Notes: a model not told the origin generated them from the sequence alone. A stretch of DNA of 64,000 nt from Dasypus novemcinctus (GCF_030445035.2 NC_080677.1:101925513-101989512), one strand, 5' to 3'. Shown: positions 12,491 through 25,778, counted from the first letter of the stretch. Numbers and translations are program-made.

Positions 12491-15464
12491 CTGAGTTCAC
12501 GTATGAACAAGCACAATGTACCACTGCCTTTACAGTACCAATGCCCCAGAGGCTACTAGCAACACACCTGTAGATAGACGAGCTGTGGTCACTTCTTGTT
12601 GCAGTGAGGGAGAACCCTCACCCTGAAGAACGCTGGAGTGTCTCTGTAAGAGGATATTAGGATTAGGGTTTGTGCTGTGTGATTTAGGGGAGGGTTTAAG
12701 AAAGCTGGGGTTTGCTATAGATTGGCTGCTGTTAGAAAGCAGGGGCAATTCTATGATTGGGTAAAGAAGACACATTCCTTCATTTAGCAAACAAGAGCAC
12801 TGTTTGGTATTCCATGGGTTGCACAGAGACCTTGCTTTTGTTTGTGCATAGGCAAAATTATGGTAAGGCCTTGCTTTGTCTCATTTTTATCATGACCTCA
12901 GAGTAACCTTGTCAGCGGTTGTTCTGTAAGGTGGTTTATATCAAGTAGAGGACAACTTGACATAGTTGTGAAGTCTGGCTACTTTTTCAATGCCAAGGGC
13001 TACATTTTGTTTTTGTTTTTGTTTTTACACCAAAGCAATAAACTTTGGTGAGGCAGGAATGAGAGCTGGGATTAGGAATAATCAGTGTTAGAGATTTCAC
13101 TCCAGACTCTTGTCTCTGTACATGACAGGCCTGCGTCCCCCAGGGGAACCCCATACCGACTTAACCAGCTCCTTCACAATCAGAACGGAAGAACCACAAT
13201 GATGTGAATAAGGTTGCTTGGAATAAGGCAGTCCTTACCTTCTGCTGCTTTTTGATGAGCCCCTGTCAGTTGAGCAATGGGATCAGAACTGTTGAAGTCA
13301 AGTGCAGCAGGCTAAGCCTTCCTCCCTGTGACTCTTCCTTCCAACAGAAGGGGGGATATGAGGAGAAATCTCCTTCCCTTTAATCTCTGGCTTTCACAGT
13401 TGTGTCATTTCGCTGGGATTCTTTTAGTCCAGAGCCATTAAAAATGTCTTTACAGAAGTGTCCCTGTTGAGGCAAGGGAATTGGTCCTTCATATAAGTCC
13501 CCCAAAGAAACCTTATTGCTTAGGAGAGAAAATTGGTGGATAAAATTTGGGACAAGTGTAGATTAAACTTCTGATTCATCCCCACATCCAATATTGTGCC
13601 AACACTAACTAAAATTTGATCACTTCAGAGATTTGTTCAGAGGATCAAACCTTGTGTGAATTTATGAAGGGAGGAAGGGAAGAATGAAAGGGAAGTTTGC
13701 TCCTGGTGACCTGTGAGTAAGTGTGTGGATAGTTGTACAACTGAGATGCTACAAGATACAAGTAGTGCTCAGCAGTGGGGATTTTGATGGTGTAGGTGAG
13801 GTGAGGAAAGTGGGTCTAGAGGAAATTCTTGAGCAGAGGGGACTATTGGAAGAGCAGGCCCGGGTTGGTTCCTGCTGAAGGAGGAGGGGAGAAGCAGACA
13901 ACTAGAGACTGCATGGGGGAGTGAGGCTTGGGGGCTGAGGAGTGTCTGGGAGGTGCCAGGTGAAGGCCTCCCAGAAAGCCGTGCTGTGCTTGGAGAGCAG
14001 CAGAGGGCACACCAGCAGCAGGGACCTGCCTGCGTGGGAAGCAGAAACCTGAGCCCCAGACAACAGATGACAGGGGCACAGAAATTTACTTGTTTATTTT
14101 GCCTGCCTTTACTGTGCACCCAGGCATTGTGTCAGGAACTATGCCAGCAACCTTGCTTGTAACAGGCACCTCCAGGTAACAGGAATAAGGAGAAGAGTAA
14201 CTTTCCAGGCTAGGGGTAAAGAATCACTTGGAAACACAAGGAAGTTCCACTGCAGTGATAAGGGGTCAAGACCAAAGGGGAAACAATAAACAGTGAAACC
14301 TGTTTTGAATAAATCCATAAGCAAGAAGCGTTCTGATAGAAAAGAGTTTTTTGGTACATAATAAGGCTAAGAAAGTCTGAACTTAGGCTTAAAGAAAAGC
14401 CTTTTCCCCCCTGTCCTAACATCGCAGCTATTTGCTGCAATTTTTCTTATTTTGAGGCAGCATATAATTGATAATCAAAGATTAAAGAGCAGTATTGTGG
14501 ACCACATTTTCTTCTACTTGTAAAATTAGAATCCATTGGAAATACTTTTCCTCAGACCATAATCTTTTTTATCTTTGTGTTTTGGAGAAATACAGATATT
14601 TATTGAATAAATGAATCAAGAAAATACCTATCTCCATAGTTCCTCAAAACTGGCGTTTAATATATATCAATCAAGACTTCTTAAAAGTCTTTGAATAATT
14701 TTTAAAAAATTCCTTAAAATTTTTTATTTACTTCGTTCAGAGGCCTATACCTCCAAGTGCTATGAAGTTAGGCTGGTGACATCTGGTGTTTAAAACTAAT
14801 AACTGCATGTTGGAGGCTTTGTAAAGGAGGAGATATTCACAACCCACAGATTCCATGGAAAGAGTCTGTATCAATCAAAGTTCCTGGTTGTAAGCAACCA
14901 AACCAAACCTTGCTGACTTTAGCATAAAAACACTCTTATAGACAAAACTTCCTCTACACATTAGCACCCTGGGCACCAGCTTTGCGCCACCCCCCCCTAC
15001 TTCCCCCCTATATACTTCTCCTTCTGGACACTGGAATTACTGTCCCCACTAGCACCATCACTCCTCATCCTCTTTAATGCTCAGGAATCCAAACCAAAGT
15101 CTCGAGTAGGGGACATCTAAACCGCCTGGCCAAGATCACATATCAGTACCCTCTTTATAGGAAGGCTGAGAAAGTACATGTATATTTTGGTTTATTTAAT
15201 CAAATATGAGATCTATCTTCCAACAACATTCATGTGGTAGAGAATTCATTACAGAGGAAAAGAATCCGTCCCCTGTGCACTCAGCCAAAGGACAAATGTC
15301 TTCTGTACACCCTAACTTCATAGGCATAAGCAGAATGAATTTCAATTAATGGTGTAGAAGACAGCAAAGGTTTTCTGCTAATAAACCCTTTAACAAGTGT
15401 AATCAAAAATAATTAATTTGGAGTAGTTTATTCAAATAGATGACTAGAAAGGAAACTTGACAAA
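12491..15464. other. Non-coding, nothing assigned
   Basis: Includes a moderately GC-rich part (about 13780-14060) with overlapping open frames on both strands. Their residue content is low-complexity Pro/Ser/Leu and no family is recognisable. No CpG island. Confidence 0.4.
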
Positions 15465-15660
15465 GAAGTGTCTATCTTCTTCCCTTTCTTACCTTCCAAG
15501 CTCATACCTGTCTTCTTGTCTCAACTCAGATGTCACATCTTCTCTGCAGCATTCCTTGGCAATTTTTTCTTTCCATTTACTCCATATCCCCAGAAGTAAT
15601 TCTTTAAATAAATTTTCCCAAAGCACTCATTATGCATTTTGATTGTGACAATTTTTCTCT
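15465..15660 (+). mobile_element. L2 LINE fragment, forward
   Basis: Shows caactcagatgtcac, cagcattccttgg and agcactcattatgca in L2 3'-region order, diverged. Confidence 0.6.
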
Positions 15661-15689
15661 GCTTCTCTTTTATGCAATGTGACTTCAGG

Positions 15690-15830
15690 CCTGCCCCTTC
15701 ATCTCCCTAGGTCTCAGTTTCCTCATTTGTAAAATGGAGATGTAATTATAACTACCTTACACAACTATTATATGAGTAAATGAGGTAAATATTTATAAAG
15801 AACTTAAACACAGTGTCTGGGATTTGAGGA
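15690..15830 (+). mobile_element. MIR SINE, forward
   Basis: Contains ctaggtctcagtttcctcatttgtaaaatggagat, then aactaccttacac, atgagtaaatgaggtaaatatttataaag and cacagtgtctggg, the expected MIR order. Confidence 0.85.
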
Positions 15831-16131
15831 GTTTCCCAAAATGTTTGTGAATATCATTTTACATCTTTTATTTGACCAAGAGCACTTTGAGCGCAAAGGC
15901 CACATCTTATTAATTTTCTCTTTTTGGTCACAGGATTTGATGCATGAGTGTTTGTTAAATTGCATTGTTGGGTTCCAAATAGAAGCTAGGATACTACACT
16001 TGCTACTATCTCATTTTATTTTTAGGCTTCTTTAAGACCTTTAAATAAAATATACTTCATAAAATGCTAAAATAATGATTATAATAATATCCATTCAATA
16101 TTTGAGGCTTTGTTCTCAAAATTATAATAAC

Positions 16132-16200
16132 AGAAAATATGTCTCCACAGGTCTTCTATGTGCATTAAGACAGAAGATAACGTGAGATTTTTATCTTATC
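16132..16200 (+). promoter_or_regulatory. HYAL4: Putative 3' splice site and 5' UTR piece before the HYAL4 start codon
   Basis: The run gtctccacag|gtcttc gives a plausible acceptor at 16149-16150, although the pyrimidine tract is weak. The 50 bases from 16151 to 16200 would then be untranslated leader. The stop tga in the leader and the homology starting at the first Met support the ATG at 16201. Human HYAL4 has upstream non-coding exons; I could not locate their counterparts or the promoter in 1-16130. Confidence 0.5.
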
Positions 16201-17154
16201 ATGAAAATATTATCTGAAGGACAATTAAGGCTTTGTGTTGTTCAGCTGATTCCTCTCACATCATGGCTGTTCATATTTTTAATTCTGAAGTCTATCTCTT
16301 CTCTAAAACCTGCCCGGCTTCCAATTCACCAAAAGAAGCCATTTATAGCGGCTTGGAATGCTCCAACAGATCAGTGCTTAAGAAAATATAATATAAAAAT
16401 AAATTTGAAAATGTTCCAGGTGATTGGAAGCCCTCTGGCCAAGGCCAGGGGGCAAAATGTCACTATATTTTATTTCAACAGATTGGGATACTATCCATGG
16501 TATACATCGCAGGGGGTTCCCATTAATGGGGGCCTTCCCCAGAACATGAGTTTGCAAGTACATCTGGAAAAGGCTGACCAAGATGTTAACTATTACATCC
16601 CTGCTGAAGATTTCAGTGGGCTTGCTGTTATAGACTGGGAATACTGGAGACCCCAGTGGGCCCGGAACTGGAACTCAAAAGAGGTCTACAGACAGAAGTC
16701 CAGAAAGCTTGTTTCTGAAATGCAAGAGAATGTATCAGCTACTGACATTGAATATTTGGCCAAAGCAGCCTTTGAAGAAAGTGCAAAAGCTTTCATGAAG
16801 GAAACCATCCAATTGGGAATTAAGAGCCGACCCAAGGGTCTTTGGGGTTATTATTTATATCCTGATTGCCACAACTATAATGTATATGCCCCAAACTATA
16901 CTGGGATATGCCCAGAAGAGGAAGTTTTGAGGAACAATGAGCTCTCTTGGCTCTGGAATAGCAGCGCTGCTTTATACCCTTCTATTGGTGTCAGGAAACC
17001 CCTTGGCGTCAGTGAGAACATTTTGCTCTTCTCACAATTCCGGGTGCATGAATCCATGAGGATCTCTGCCATGACATGCCATGATTATGCTCTGCCTGTA
17101 TTTGTGTACACAAGGCTAGGATACAGAGACGAACCTTCATTTTTTCTTTCTACG
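16201..17154 (+). CDS. HYAL4: Hyaluronidase-4, coding exon 1 (residues 1-318)
   Basis: First coding exon of HYAL4, a glycosyl hydrolase family 56 enzyme. The human protein is known as a cell-surface, GPI-linked enzyme that cleaves chondroitin sulfate better than hyaluronan. The translation matches human HYAL4 closely from the first Met. A hydrophobic N-terminal segment (about residues 16-35) acts as signal sequence or anchor. The catalytic motif D-W-E-Y-W is at 145-149, with Asp145 and Glu147 as the family's acid pair. C59, C223 and C237 sit at the positions of the conserved PH-20-type disulfides. N-glycosylation sequons are at N86, N115, N177, N232 and N253. An acceptor CAG ends at 16150, so this exon probably starts at 16151 with a 50-base 5' UTR piece. 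The donor is tacg|gtaaga at 17154/17155, phase 0. In-frame readthrough stops four codons later. Cys293 appears to replace a Ser of the human protein as I recall it. Confidence 0.96.
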
Positions 17155-17639
17155 GTAAGAAGCTCTTAGCCTAATGGTGGGGTGTTTCATTTGTATCCCA
17201 AAAGAGACATTCCTTTGTTAAGTATAACGTTTGAAGAATTTCCATTTAATAGTCTGCTAAATAGGGAAATAATTTTTTCTTTTACGGAAATAATTTCTCT
17301 TTTCTTTAGTCATCCACTAAGACTTCACTTATACAATCTGATTTCTGATTATTTTATTTATTGTATTCCTTTTAAGAAGGAAGGAGGAAAGGGGTTTAAA
17401 GTATGTAATCAGCAACTACCATACTTTCTGCTCCCCTACTTTGATTGTGCTCCCTTACTGCCCATTTTGAGAAGTCATTACAATGGTTGAGGGTATGCGG
17501 TTTACAGAACCAGAGAGGATGTTGTGAAATGGATTCATTTGCATTTGTTCTTACATGAGGGAGTGGATTTGAAGACATTCCTGCTTCTAGGCTCACCATC
17601 TCAAATATTAAGAGAAGTAAAATATAAATGTTTTATTTT
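17155..17639. other. HYAL4 intron 1, first segment, nothing assigned
   Basis: Begins with the donor gtaaga. The rest is AT-rich intronic sequence. Confidence 0.6.
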
Positions 17640-19057
17640 TTAATTAACTTATTTTTTATTAGAGAAGTTGTAGGTTTACAGAAAAATCGTGCAGAAACTA
17701 AAGAGTACTCAGAGAGCTCTCTTACCAACTCAATTTTCCCTAGAGTTAACAAATTGAATGTTTGTTACAATTGTTGAAACAATATTATTATGATTAATCT
17801 ATTCTGTTAACTCCATTCCATAAGATTCACTGTTTATGTTGTAACATCCCATTGTTTTTTAAAAATTATTCCAGAAACATATGTACAATTTAAAATATCC
17901 TCCTGTAACCCACATTCAGACGTACAGACCAGTGCTTAATTATATGCATAGTTGTGCCACCATCACCACGATCCATTAACAAAACTTTTCTATCATCCCA
18001 AGCAGACTCTGTACCTATTAAGCATCAACTCCCATTCCCTAAGCCCCATCCCTAGTCACTAGTAAATCTAGGAATTCACTTATTCTAAATATTTCATATC
18101 AGTGAAATCATGCAAAATTGCCCTTTTGTGTCACTCATCATATTGTCTTCAAGTCTCATCCATGTTGCACATATCGGAAATCCATTCATTTTTATAGCCA
18201 AATAATAGTACACTGTATGTATATACCACATTTTGTTTACCAATTCAAATGTTGATGGACACTTGTGCTGCTTCCATTTTTTGGAAATTGTGAATAATGT
18301 CACAGGAACTTGGTGTGCAAATATCTCTTCAAGTCCCTGCTTTCAATTCTTTTTGGTATACACCTAGAAATGGGATTGCCAAGTCATTCTATACTTAACT
18401 TACTGAGGAACCTATAAACTGTTTTCTATAGTACCTGCACCATTTGACATTTCCAACACCAATGAACCAGTGTTCCTATTTCCCATATCTTTCCAAAACT
18501 TTTCATTTTATGTTTTTTTTCTTTTTCTTAATAATAGACATTCTAATGTGTGTGCAATCATATCTCATGTGTGGCTAATGATGTTGAGCATCTTTTCATG
18601 CGCTTACTGGCCTTTTGTTTGGAGAAATGTCTCTACAAATCTTTTGTCAATTTTTTAATGAGTTGTTTTTCTTTTTGTTGTTGATTTGTAAGATTACTTT
18701 ATAATTTCTGGATTTTAAACCCTTATAAGATATGTAGTTTCCAAATATTTTCTCCCATTCAGTAGGCTGTCTTTTCACGTTCATGACAAACTACTTTGAT
18801 GTACAAAAATTTTTAATTTTGATGAAGTTTCATTTATCTAGTTATTCTTTTGTTGCTTGAATTCCTAAGAAACCATTGCCTAACACAAGGCTCTGAAGAT
18901 GCTTTCCTATGATTTATTCTAGGATTTTTATGCTTTTTTGTTCTTGTATTTAGCTTTTTGATACATTTGAGTTGATTTTTGTATATAAGGGTGGTAATTG
19001 TCCACATTCATCTTTTGCCTGTGGATATCCAATTTTCCGTTTGTTAAAAGTACTATT

Positions 19058-19646
19058 TGTTTTAATTTATCAAAAGGCTGCTGATGAAAGTACCAGAAAT
19101 GGATTAGATTTTATAAAGGTGATTTACTTGGGGTAAAAGCTTACAATTCCAAGACCATGAAAAGTCCAACTCAAGGCACCATAAGAGGTGCTCTCTCACC
19201 AAAATCAGCTGCCACATATTGAAGCAAGAAGGCAGGTGATCTCTGCCTGGTCTCTGTCTTCCCCTTTAGGCTGTACTGTCTCCTGGAGCTCAGCTGTGGG
19301 CAACCAAGCATGGGACTTGTCCTTTACCATGCCTCCTCTCCCAGGCTTGGCTGCTCTGCTTATATCCTGAGTTCAGCTGCAAGCTGTCAGGCATATAGCT
19401 CCTATATCGTTGGCCTCAGCTGTTAAGCCTCTCCTTTCTCTCACATGGCAGGCTCAAATACAGCAGAGCTCACTTTTCCCATGTATTTCAGTTTATGTCA
19501 GACCCAGTAAGAGGGCAGAGACTCAACCTGAGTCACGCCTCACTGACAGTACAATTGAAAGGATCTCACATTCACAGGAATGAATTTAGTCCACAATTAT
19601 AATCTTTCTATTTTTTGGATTGATAAAATAATTTCAAACCACCACA
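19058..19646 (-). mobile_element. ERVL-like solo LTR, copy 1, with 5-bp duplication CTATT
   Basis: Runs TGTTTTAATTTATC to CACCACA and shares blocks with 53441-54007 and 56335-56922 (tgctgatg...taccagaaat, ttataaagg, aagcttaca, catattgaagcaagaaggc, ttttggattgat). The 5-base word ctatt lies at 19053-19057 and 19647-19651, and L1 sequence is continuous once one copy and the LTR are removed. A 5-bp duplication fits ERVL. It is the most diverged member here. Confidence 0.75.
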
Positions 19647-19811
19647 CTATTCTTTCCCACATTAGAAGGACTTTGCACACATGTCAAAAATCAATTGGCC
19701 ATAGATGTGGGGGTTTATTTCTGAACTCTGAGTTGAATACCATTAATCTATGTATCAGACCTTGTGCCAGTACCATACCGTTTTGATTACTGTTGCTTTG
19801 CAGTAAGTTTT

Positions 19812-20210
19812 GTCCCCCTGAGATGTCTCTCTCATCTGTTTGCTTGTTGTTTTTGCTCATTGTTTGCATTTATTATCTGTTCACTGTCTGCACATTGCCT
19901 GCTTGTTGTCTTTTGCTTGTTGTCTGATCATTGTCTGTTTTTTATATTTTGTTTTTTTGTTTTCTTTAGGAGACACTGGGAACTCCCATGTGGGAGGTGG
20001 GCACTCAACTGCTTGATCCATAGCCCCTCCCTGCTCTTTTTTTGTTTGTTTTTGCTCATTGTTTTGCTAGTTGTCTTGCTAGTTGTTTTGCTAATTGCTT
20101 TGCTATTCTTTTTTGCCCATTGTCTGCTTGTTGTTTATCTTCTTTAGGAGGCACCAGAAACCAAACCTGCATACACTCAACTGCTTGAGTCACATCCACT
20201 CCACTCCCTA
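19812..20210 (-). mobile_element. Composite tRNA-headed SINE, reverse, two head-like segments
   Basis: Inserted in the L1. An imperfect 11-base repeat (cagtaagtttt at 19801-19811 and caataagtttt at 20211-20221) flanks it. It contains two similar segments, tctttaggagacactgggaa near 19965 and tctttaggaggcaccagaaa near 20142, each followed by a cactcaactgcttga head complement. This suggests a dimeric element or a second insertion into the tail of the first. Confidence 0.7.
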
Positions 20211-23204
20211 CAATAAGTTTTAAAGTTGAGAAGTTTCAGTCCTGTAAGTTTACTCTTATTTTCAGGTAAATAAATTCTATTTCCTGGCTTTTCCATTTCT
20301 GCAAAGAGGGTTGTTGGAATTTTAGGGGAATTGCATTGAATCCATAACTCTCTTTGGGTAGAATTAACGTCTTGACAATATTTAACGTTCAATCCACACT
20401 CACAGAATGCCCTTCCATTTATCTAGGTCTTCTTTTAGCAATCATTTTGTAGTTTTCTGTTTATAAGTTCTTTACTGCCTAGTTTAAATTTGTCTACATA
20501 TTTTATTCTGTGAGTTGTTATTGTAAATGGATTTTTTCCTTGGTTGCAACATTACTAGTATATAGAAACACTACTGGTTTTTGTGTATTCATCTTGTACC
20601 CTGCAACTTTGTTTAATTTGTTTAGTAGCTCTATTAGCTTCTTTATGGATTTTTTAAAGGATTTTCTCTATATAGCATCATGTAATCTGCAAATAGTGAA
20701 TATTTTACTTCTTCTTTTCCAATTTGAATTCCTTTTATTTCTTTTTATTCTGACCTAATTGCTCTGGGTAGAACTTCCAGTGCAATGGTGAATAACTGTG
20801 GTGACATTGAGTAGCCTTCTCTTTCTCCTGATCTTAGAAGGAAAGCTTTCAGTCTCTTACCACTGAGTATGATGTGGGTTTTGCATATATGCCTTTTAAG
20901 GTGAGGAAGATTCCTTCTATTTCTTGTTTCCTAAGTGTTTTAATCAAGAAGCAGTGCTAGATATTGTCAAATGCCTTTTCTGTACCAGTTGATATGATCA
21001 TGTACTTCTTCCCCCATTCTATCTATGTGTTGTATTAAATTATTAATAATTGTTTTTCTTATGGGGAACCATGCTTACATTCCTGGGATAAAGCCCACTT
21101 GATCAAGGTGAGGGATTATTTTAATGTCTTATTGGATTGTCTTTGCTGGCATATTAATCTATATTCATAAGGGATATTGGTATATAATTTTCTTGTGATA
21201 TCTTTACTGGTATTATATATAAGGATGATATTGGGCTTAAAATGAATGGGTTAGGGTGTGTTCTGTCTTCTTCAATATTTGGAAGAGTTTGAGCAGGAGT
21301 GGTTTAATTTACGTTGGAATGTTTAGTAACTTCTCCTGTGAAGCCATCTGGTCCTGGGCTTTTCTTTAATGTGGGGTTTTCATTCTTGATTCAGTCTTTT
21401 ACTTGTTATTTTTTCTAGAGATCTTCTATTTCTTCTGAGTCAGATAATTTGTTTGTTTCTAGGAATTTGTCCATTTCATCCGTTCCCTTATTTGTTGGGG
21501 TACAGTTGTTCATAGTATCCTATTACAATCCTTTTTAATTATATTGGGTAGATAGTAATGTCCCCCAATTTTATTTCTGATTTTAATTGTATCATTTAAT
21601 TGTATCATCTCTCTCATTTTCTTTGTCACTGTAGATAAAGATATATTGATTTTTTTAGTCTTTTCATAGAACAATCTTCTGGTTTTCTTGAGTCTCTGTA
21701 TTTCTGTGTTTTTTTTTTCCACCTTTATTTAATTTATCTCCAGTCTAATCTTTGTTATTTACTTCCTTCTGATTGCTCTTGCTTAAGTTTTCTCTTCTTT
21801 TTCTAGATCCTCCGGTTATGAGTTTTAGGTGCCTGAAGGGCTCTTTCTTCTTTTTTAATATAAGCAGTTAGAGACTGTCTCATCCACTACCATTTCTGTA
21901 TCACATAAGTTTTGTTTTGTTGTACTTTCTTTTTAATTTGCCTCAAGATATTTCCTAATTTCCTGTTATTTCTTCTTTGATAAATTGGTTGTTTAAAAGT
22001 GTGCTGCTAAATGTCCACGTATTTGTGAATTTTCCTATTTTTCTTGTTATTGATTTCTAGGTTCATTCCTTTGTGGTTGGAGAGATACATTGTATGATTT
22101 CAATATTTTTAATTTTATTGAGACTTATTTTGTGAACTAATACATGATCTATCCTGGTTAATTACCTATGTGCACTAGAGAAAACTGGATACTTTGTTGC
22201 TCTTGGGTTAAGTGTGCTATATATGTGCTTTAGGACTAGTTGTTTTATGGTATCATTCATTCATCTAGGACTTTCATACAGGAGTTTTTCTGCCATTTTA
22301 GCTATTTGGTCTTTGTAAGTCTTATATGTTTTTATTCCTCTTTTGTTAATTTCACAATTGTTTGATTCTTGGTATCGTCCCATTCTGAGTATCTTTTCAT
22401 TACCTTTTATATATTTTTCGATTACTTTCTTTGTGGTTAACTTGGGGCTTAAAGTAACATTTAAAATCTATAATCATCTGTTTTATTTGATACCAACATA
22501 ACTTAAATAACATACAGAAATACTATTCCTATTCCTTTCCATCCCCCACCTTTTTGTTTTACTTGCTATAAATTATATTTTTATATATTTTATTATGAAA
22601 ACGATATACTTAACATTCCTATTTATGCTGCTGCATTTTAGAAACTGCAAGAAGTAACAAATGGAGTTACATAACAAAAAATACAATAATACTGCATTTA
22701 TAGTTAACTATACCTTTATGTCTCTTTGATACACAATTTAGTGTCTTTTCCTTTCAGTCTGAAGGACTCCCTTTAGCATTGCTCATAGGGAATCTCTAGT
22801 GCTGACAAACATACTCAGCTTTTGTTTATTGGCAAATATCTTAATTTCTCCCTCATTATTAAATGCTGTGTTGCAGATTTAAAATAGCTGGTTGCAAATT
22901 GTTTTCTTAAATAACTCATCCCACTGCCTTTTTGCTTCCATAATTTCTGGTGAGAAATGGGTACTTAATCTTATTTGGGCTCTCTTTACATTAAATTTTG
23001 CTTTTCTCTTAAGGCTTTCAGAATGGGCTTTTTTTTGTTGTTGCATTCTTGAATATATATATATATATTAATGTCTCTCATTAAATTTGGGAAATTATCT
23101 GCCATTATTTCTTTGAATATTCCTTATGTCCTTTTTTATCTTCTCCTTAAGGGACCCTCATAATATGCATATTGGTACATTTAATGGTGATTTGTTTGTT
23201 TTCT

Positions 23205-23465
23205 TTTTTATTTTATTTTAAATTTTATTGAAGTATATAATTCATACCTGAACATACACAAAAAATAAGTGTATTGTAAAAGTTGTGAACTTACAAAACA
23301 AACATCATAACATCATATAGGAGTCCCATACATCAACCCACCAACAACAACTTGCATTGTTGTGAGACATTTGTTACAAATTATGAAAGAATATCATCAA
23401 AATCTTATTATTAACTATAGTCCATATCTTACATTTGGTGTATTCCCCCCCAAGCCACCCTATTA
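23205..23465 (-). mobile_element. L1 3' UTR fragment, reverse
   Basis: T-rich left end, then the complement of a xenarthran-type L1 3' end (aattttattgaagtatataattcatac; gtaaaagttgtgaacttac; ggagtcccatac; tgttacaaattatgaaagaatat). It abuts another L1 3' end at 23466, so it is a separate short insertion or a broken neighbour. Confidence 0.7.
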
Positions 23466-25003
23466 TTTTTTTTAAATATACTTTTATTATGGAACTTATG
23501 AACTCATAAAATAATCCTGCACATGTTCAGAATTTCCATACAACACCCCTTTACCAACATACCACACCGTGGTGGAACACTGTTACAGATTATGAATATC
23601 ATCAGACTATTAACACCAACCATGGTCCATAGTGTACATGGTACAATTTTTCCATACTCTCCCATTATCAACAAAGTACATCTTTGGCATAGATGCATGA
23701 ATATTACAAGTATTGCTATTGATTGCACTCCATAGGTTACAGCAGTTGTATTTTTCTCATGCTTCTTCACAGTCCCACCACCCTAAAATAGTGACGTACA
23801 TCTACTCTAGCTCATAGAAGGACACATTTGCATCTGGACCATCAACTACAGTCTTCATCTACCACTTGGTTCACTGTGTAATTCAGTCCCTAGATTATTC
23901 TCTAGTTTTCTTTCAGTTGACATTTACATCCCTAGACAACACTTTCCAGCCTCATTCCCATTTATAAACCAGCTGCTGCTCACTATAATGTGTTACCATC
24001 AACTCCATACATTATACCCTTTTACAGTAAAGTTAATTAAAACTTCTACATACAGTCCTCTTCTTATCTCCTAATAACCTATATTCTAGGTTTTAACTCC
24101 ATGCATTTATTATTTGTAATGAGTTCATATTAATGAAACCATGCAGTATTTTTCCTTTTGTATCTGGCTTACCTATCATATTTCAAGCTTCATCCATGTT
24201 ATTATATGTGTCCCACTTTCATTTCTTCTTACTGCAGCATAGTATTCCATCATATGTACATGCCACATTTTTTTTATCCATTCATTGGTTGATGGACACT
24301 TGGGTTGTTTCCATCTTTTGGCAATTATGAATAATGTCACTATGAACACTGGTGTGCAGATGTTTGTTTGTGTCACAGTTTTCAATTCTTCTGAACATAT
24401 GCCTAGTAGAGGAATTGCTGGATCATATGGCATTTCTATATTTAGCTTCCTGAGGAATCACCAAACTGTCTTCCACAGAGGCTGCACCATTTTACAATAC
24501 CATGAAACAGAAGGAGTGTTCCTTTTTCTCCACATCCTACTCAGCACTAATTTTTAAAAAATAGTGGCCATTCTATGAGGTGGGAGGTGATATCTCATTG
24601 TAGTTTTAATTTGCATTTCCCTAAAAGCTAATGATATAGAACATTTTTTCATGTGCTTTCTGGCCATTTGTATTTCCACTTTGGGAAAATGTCTATTTAA
24701 ATCTTTTGCCCATATTTTAAATTGGATTACTTGCTCTTTTACTGTTGAGTTGTATGATCTCTTTATATAGAATAGAAATCAAATCCTTTTCAGATATGTG
24801 GTTTCCAAATATTTTCTCCCATTGAATGGGCTTCTTTTTCAACTTCTTGATGAATTCCTTCAAATCACAAAAATGTTTAAGTTTGAAAGGGTCCCATTTA
24901 TCCATGTTTTCTTTCCTTCCTTGTGCTTTGATGTAAGGTTTAAGAACGCACCACGTACCACCACCAGTTCTTGAAAATGTTTTCCTACATTTTCTTCTAG
25001 GAG

Positions 25004-25507
25004 TGAAGACAGGAAAGTGTTTGATTCCTCTATGTTTTTGGCTAAGATGCACAAATGAATTTAAGAACATGCCAGTTTTGTTACACCAGTAAAAAGAATT
25101 TATTGGGAAATAGGGAAAAGAACAGAACTTGCTGAGAAATGGGAGAGAAAGAAATACACATCAAGATTTGGTGCAAGCTTTTTTAGGCAGAAAGAGTGAG
25201 CTCTGCATTTTGTGGTTACCTTTTAAACTTTTAATTATTTCTCACCCTTGCTAATGCTAAGGGGATGGGCCCCAGCTGTTATTGGTTACACTACCAATGG
25301 TGGGGGCTAATGGTGAGGCCTGTTTGGAATATCCAGGACCAAGGGGAGGTCCCAGAAAGGGAAACTAGGACCTCATGGTTAAACTCAAGGTCTCAGCAAG
25401 GTCTTGCAGCTATGTTGCCTGTCAGCCATGTTGTCTGTTGGCCATATTGTCTGTCAGCCATGTTGCAGCTCATCTTCTCCTTCATTTCCCTCTACTAACC
25501 TGCCTCA
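25004..25507 (-). repeat. 3' LTR of the reverse provirus
   Basis: Reads TGAGGCAGGTTAGT ... CTTCA on the reverse strand. It carries the poly(A) hexamer AATAAA on the reverse strand (complement at about 25098-25106). Blocks such as gggatgggccccagctgttattggtta, caaggggaggtccc and gttaaactcaaggtctcagcaaggtctt are shared with 33436-33971. Confidence 0.88.
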
Positions 25508-25519
25508 ATTCCCCCTCAG
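25508..25519 (-). other. Polypurine tract of the provirus
   Basis: The reverse strand reads GAGGGGGAAT immediately before the TG of the 3' LTR, where retroviruses prime plus-strand synthesis. Confidence 0.75.
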
Positions 25520-25778
25520 AGAGTTCACACCCTTATTCTTAAGGGGTTGCTGAGGAACAATGATCATTCTTCTGTAGTTACTTTCTGCTGGTTAGGGCAG
25601 TAGTCTCTGCCTGAGAGGATGTAATCCTCTCTGGTTATTCTATTGAAGTTGAGGGAATATAGGTCCAATACTGTGGTTAAAACTGTTTGAAATCCCCACA
25701 TGACTAATACCTTGTTTTGGAAGATGTTGATTCTGGAAGAAATAAATTTAGTTAGAAATTTGAGGATACATGGTCACA

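Larger units (their letters stand above)
17640..23204 (-). mobile_element. L1 LINE, reverse, long copy interrupted by an LTR and a SINE
   Basis: Left end (17640-18060) has the complement of an old L1 3' UTR (gtaggtttacagaaaaatcgtgcag; aaacttttctatcatcccaagcagactctgtacc). ORF2 complement follows (ttgatggacacttgtg; tgggattgcc; cttgtgccagtaccatacc; gatcaagg). The right end is 5'-proximal L1 (gggaaattatctgccattatttc; ggaccctcataatatgcatattgg). It is broken at 19058-19646 by an ERVL-like LTR and at 19812-20210 by a SINE; removing both restores contiguous L1. All reading frames are broken, so it is dead. Confidence 0.85.

Noticed and set aside
13769..14162. Overlapping open frames on both strands in a GC-richer stretch
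   Set aside because: Low-complexity Ser/Pro/Leu content, no splice context, and no recognisable domain.
19764..20147. A 127-codon hydrophobic forward frame
   Set aside because: It reads through L1 and T/G-rich SINE sequence; the hydrophobic text reflects gtt/ctt repeats.
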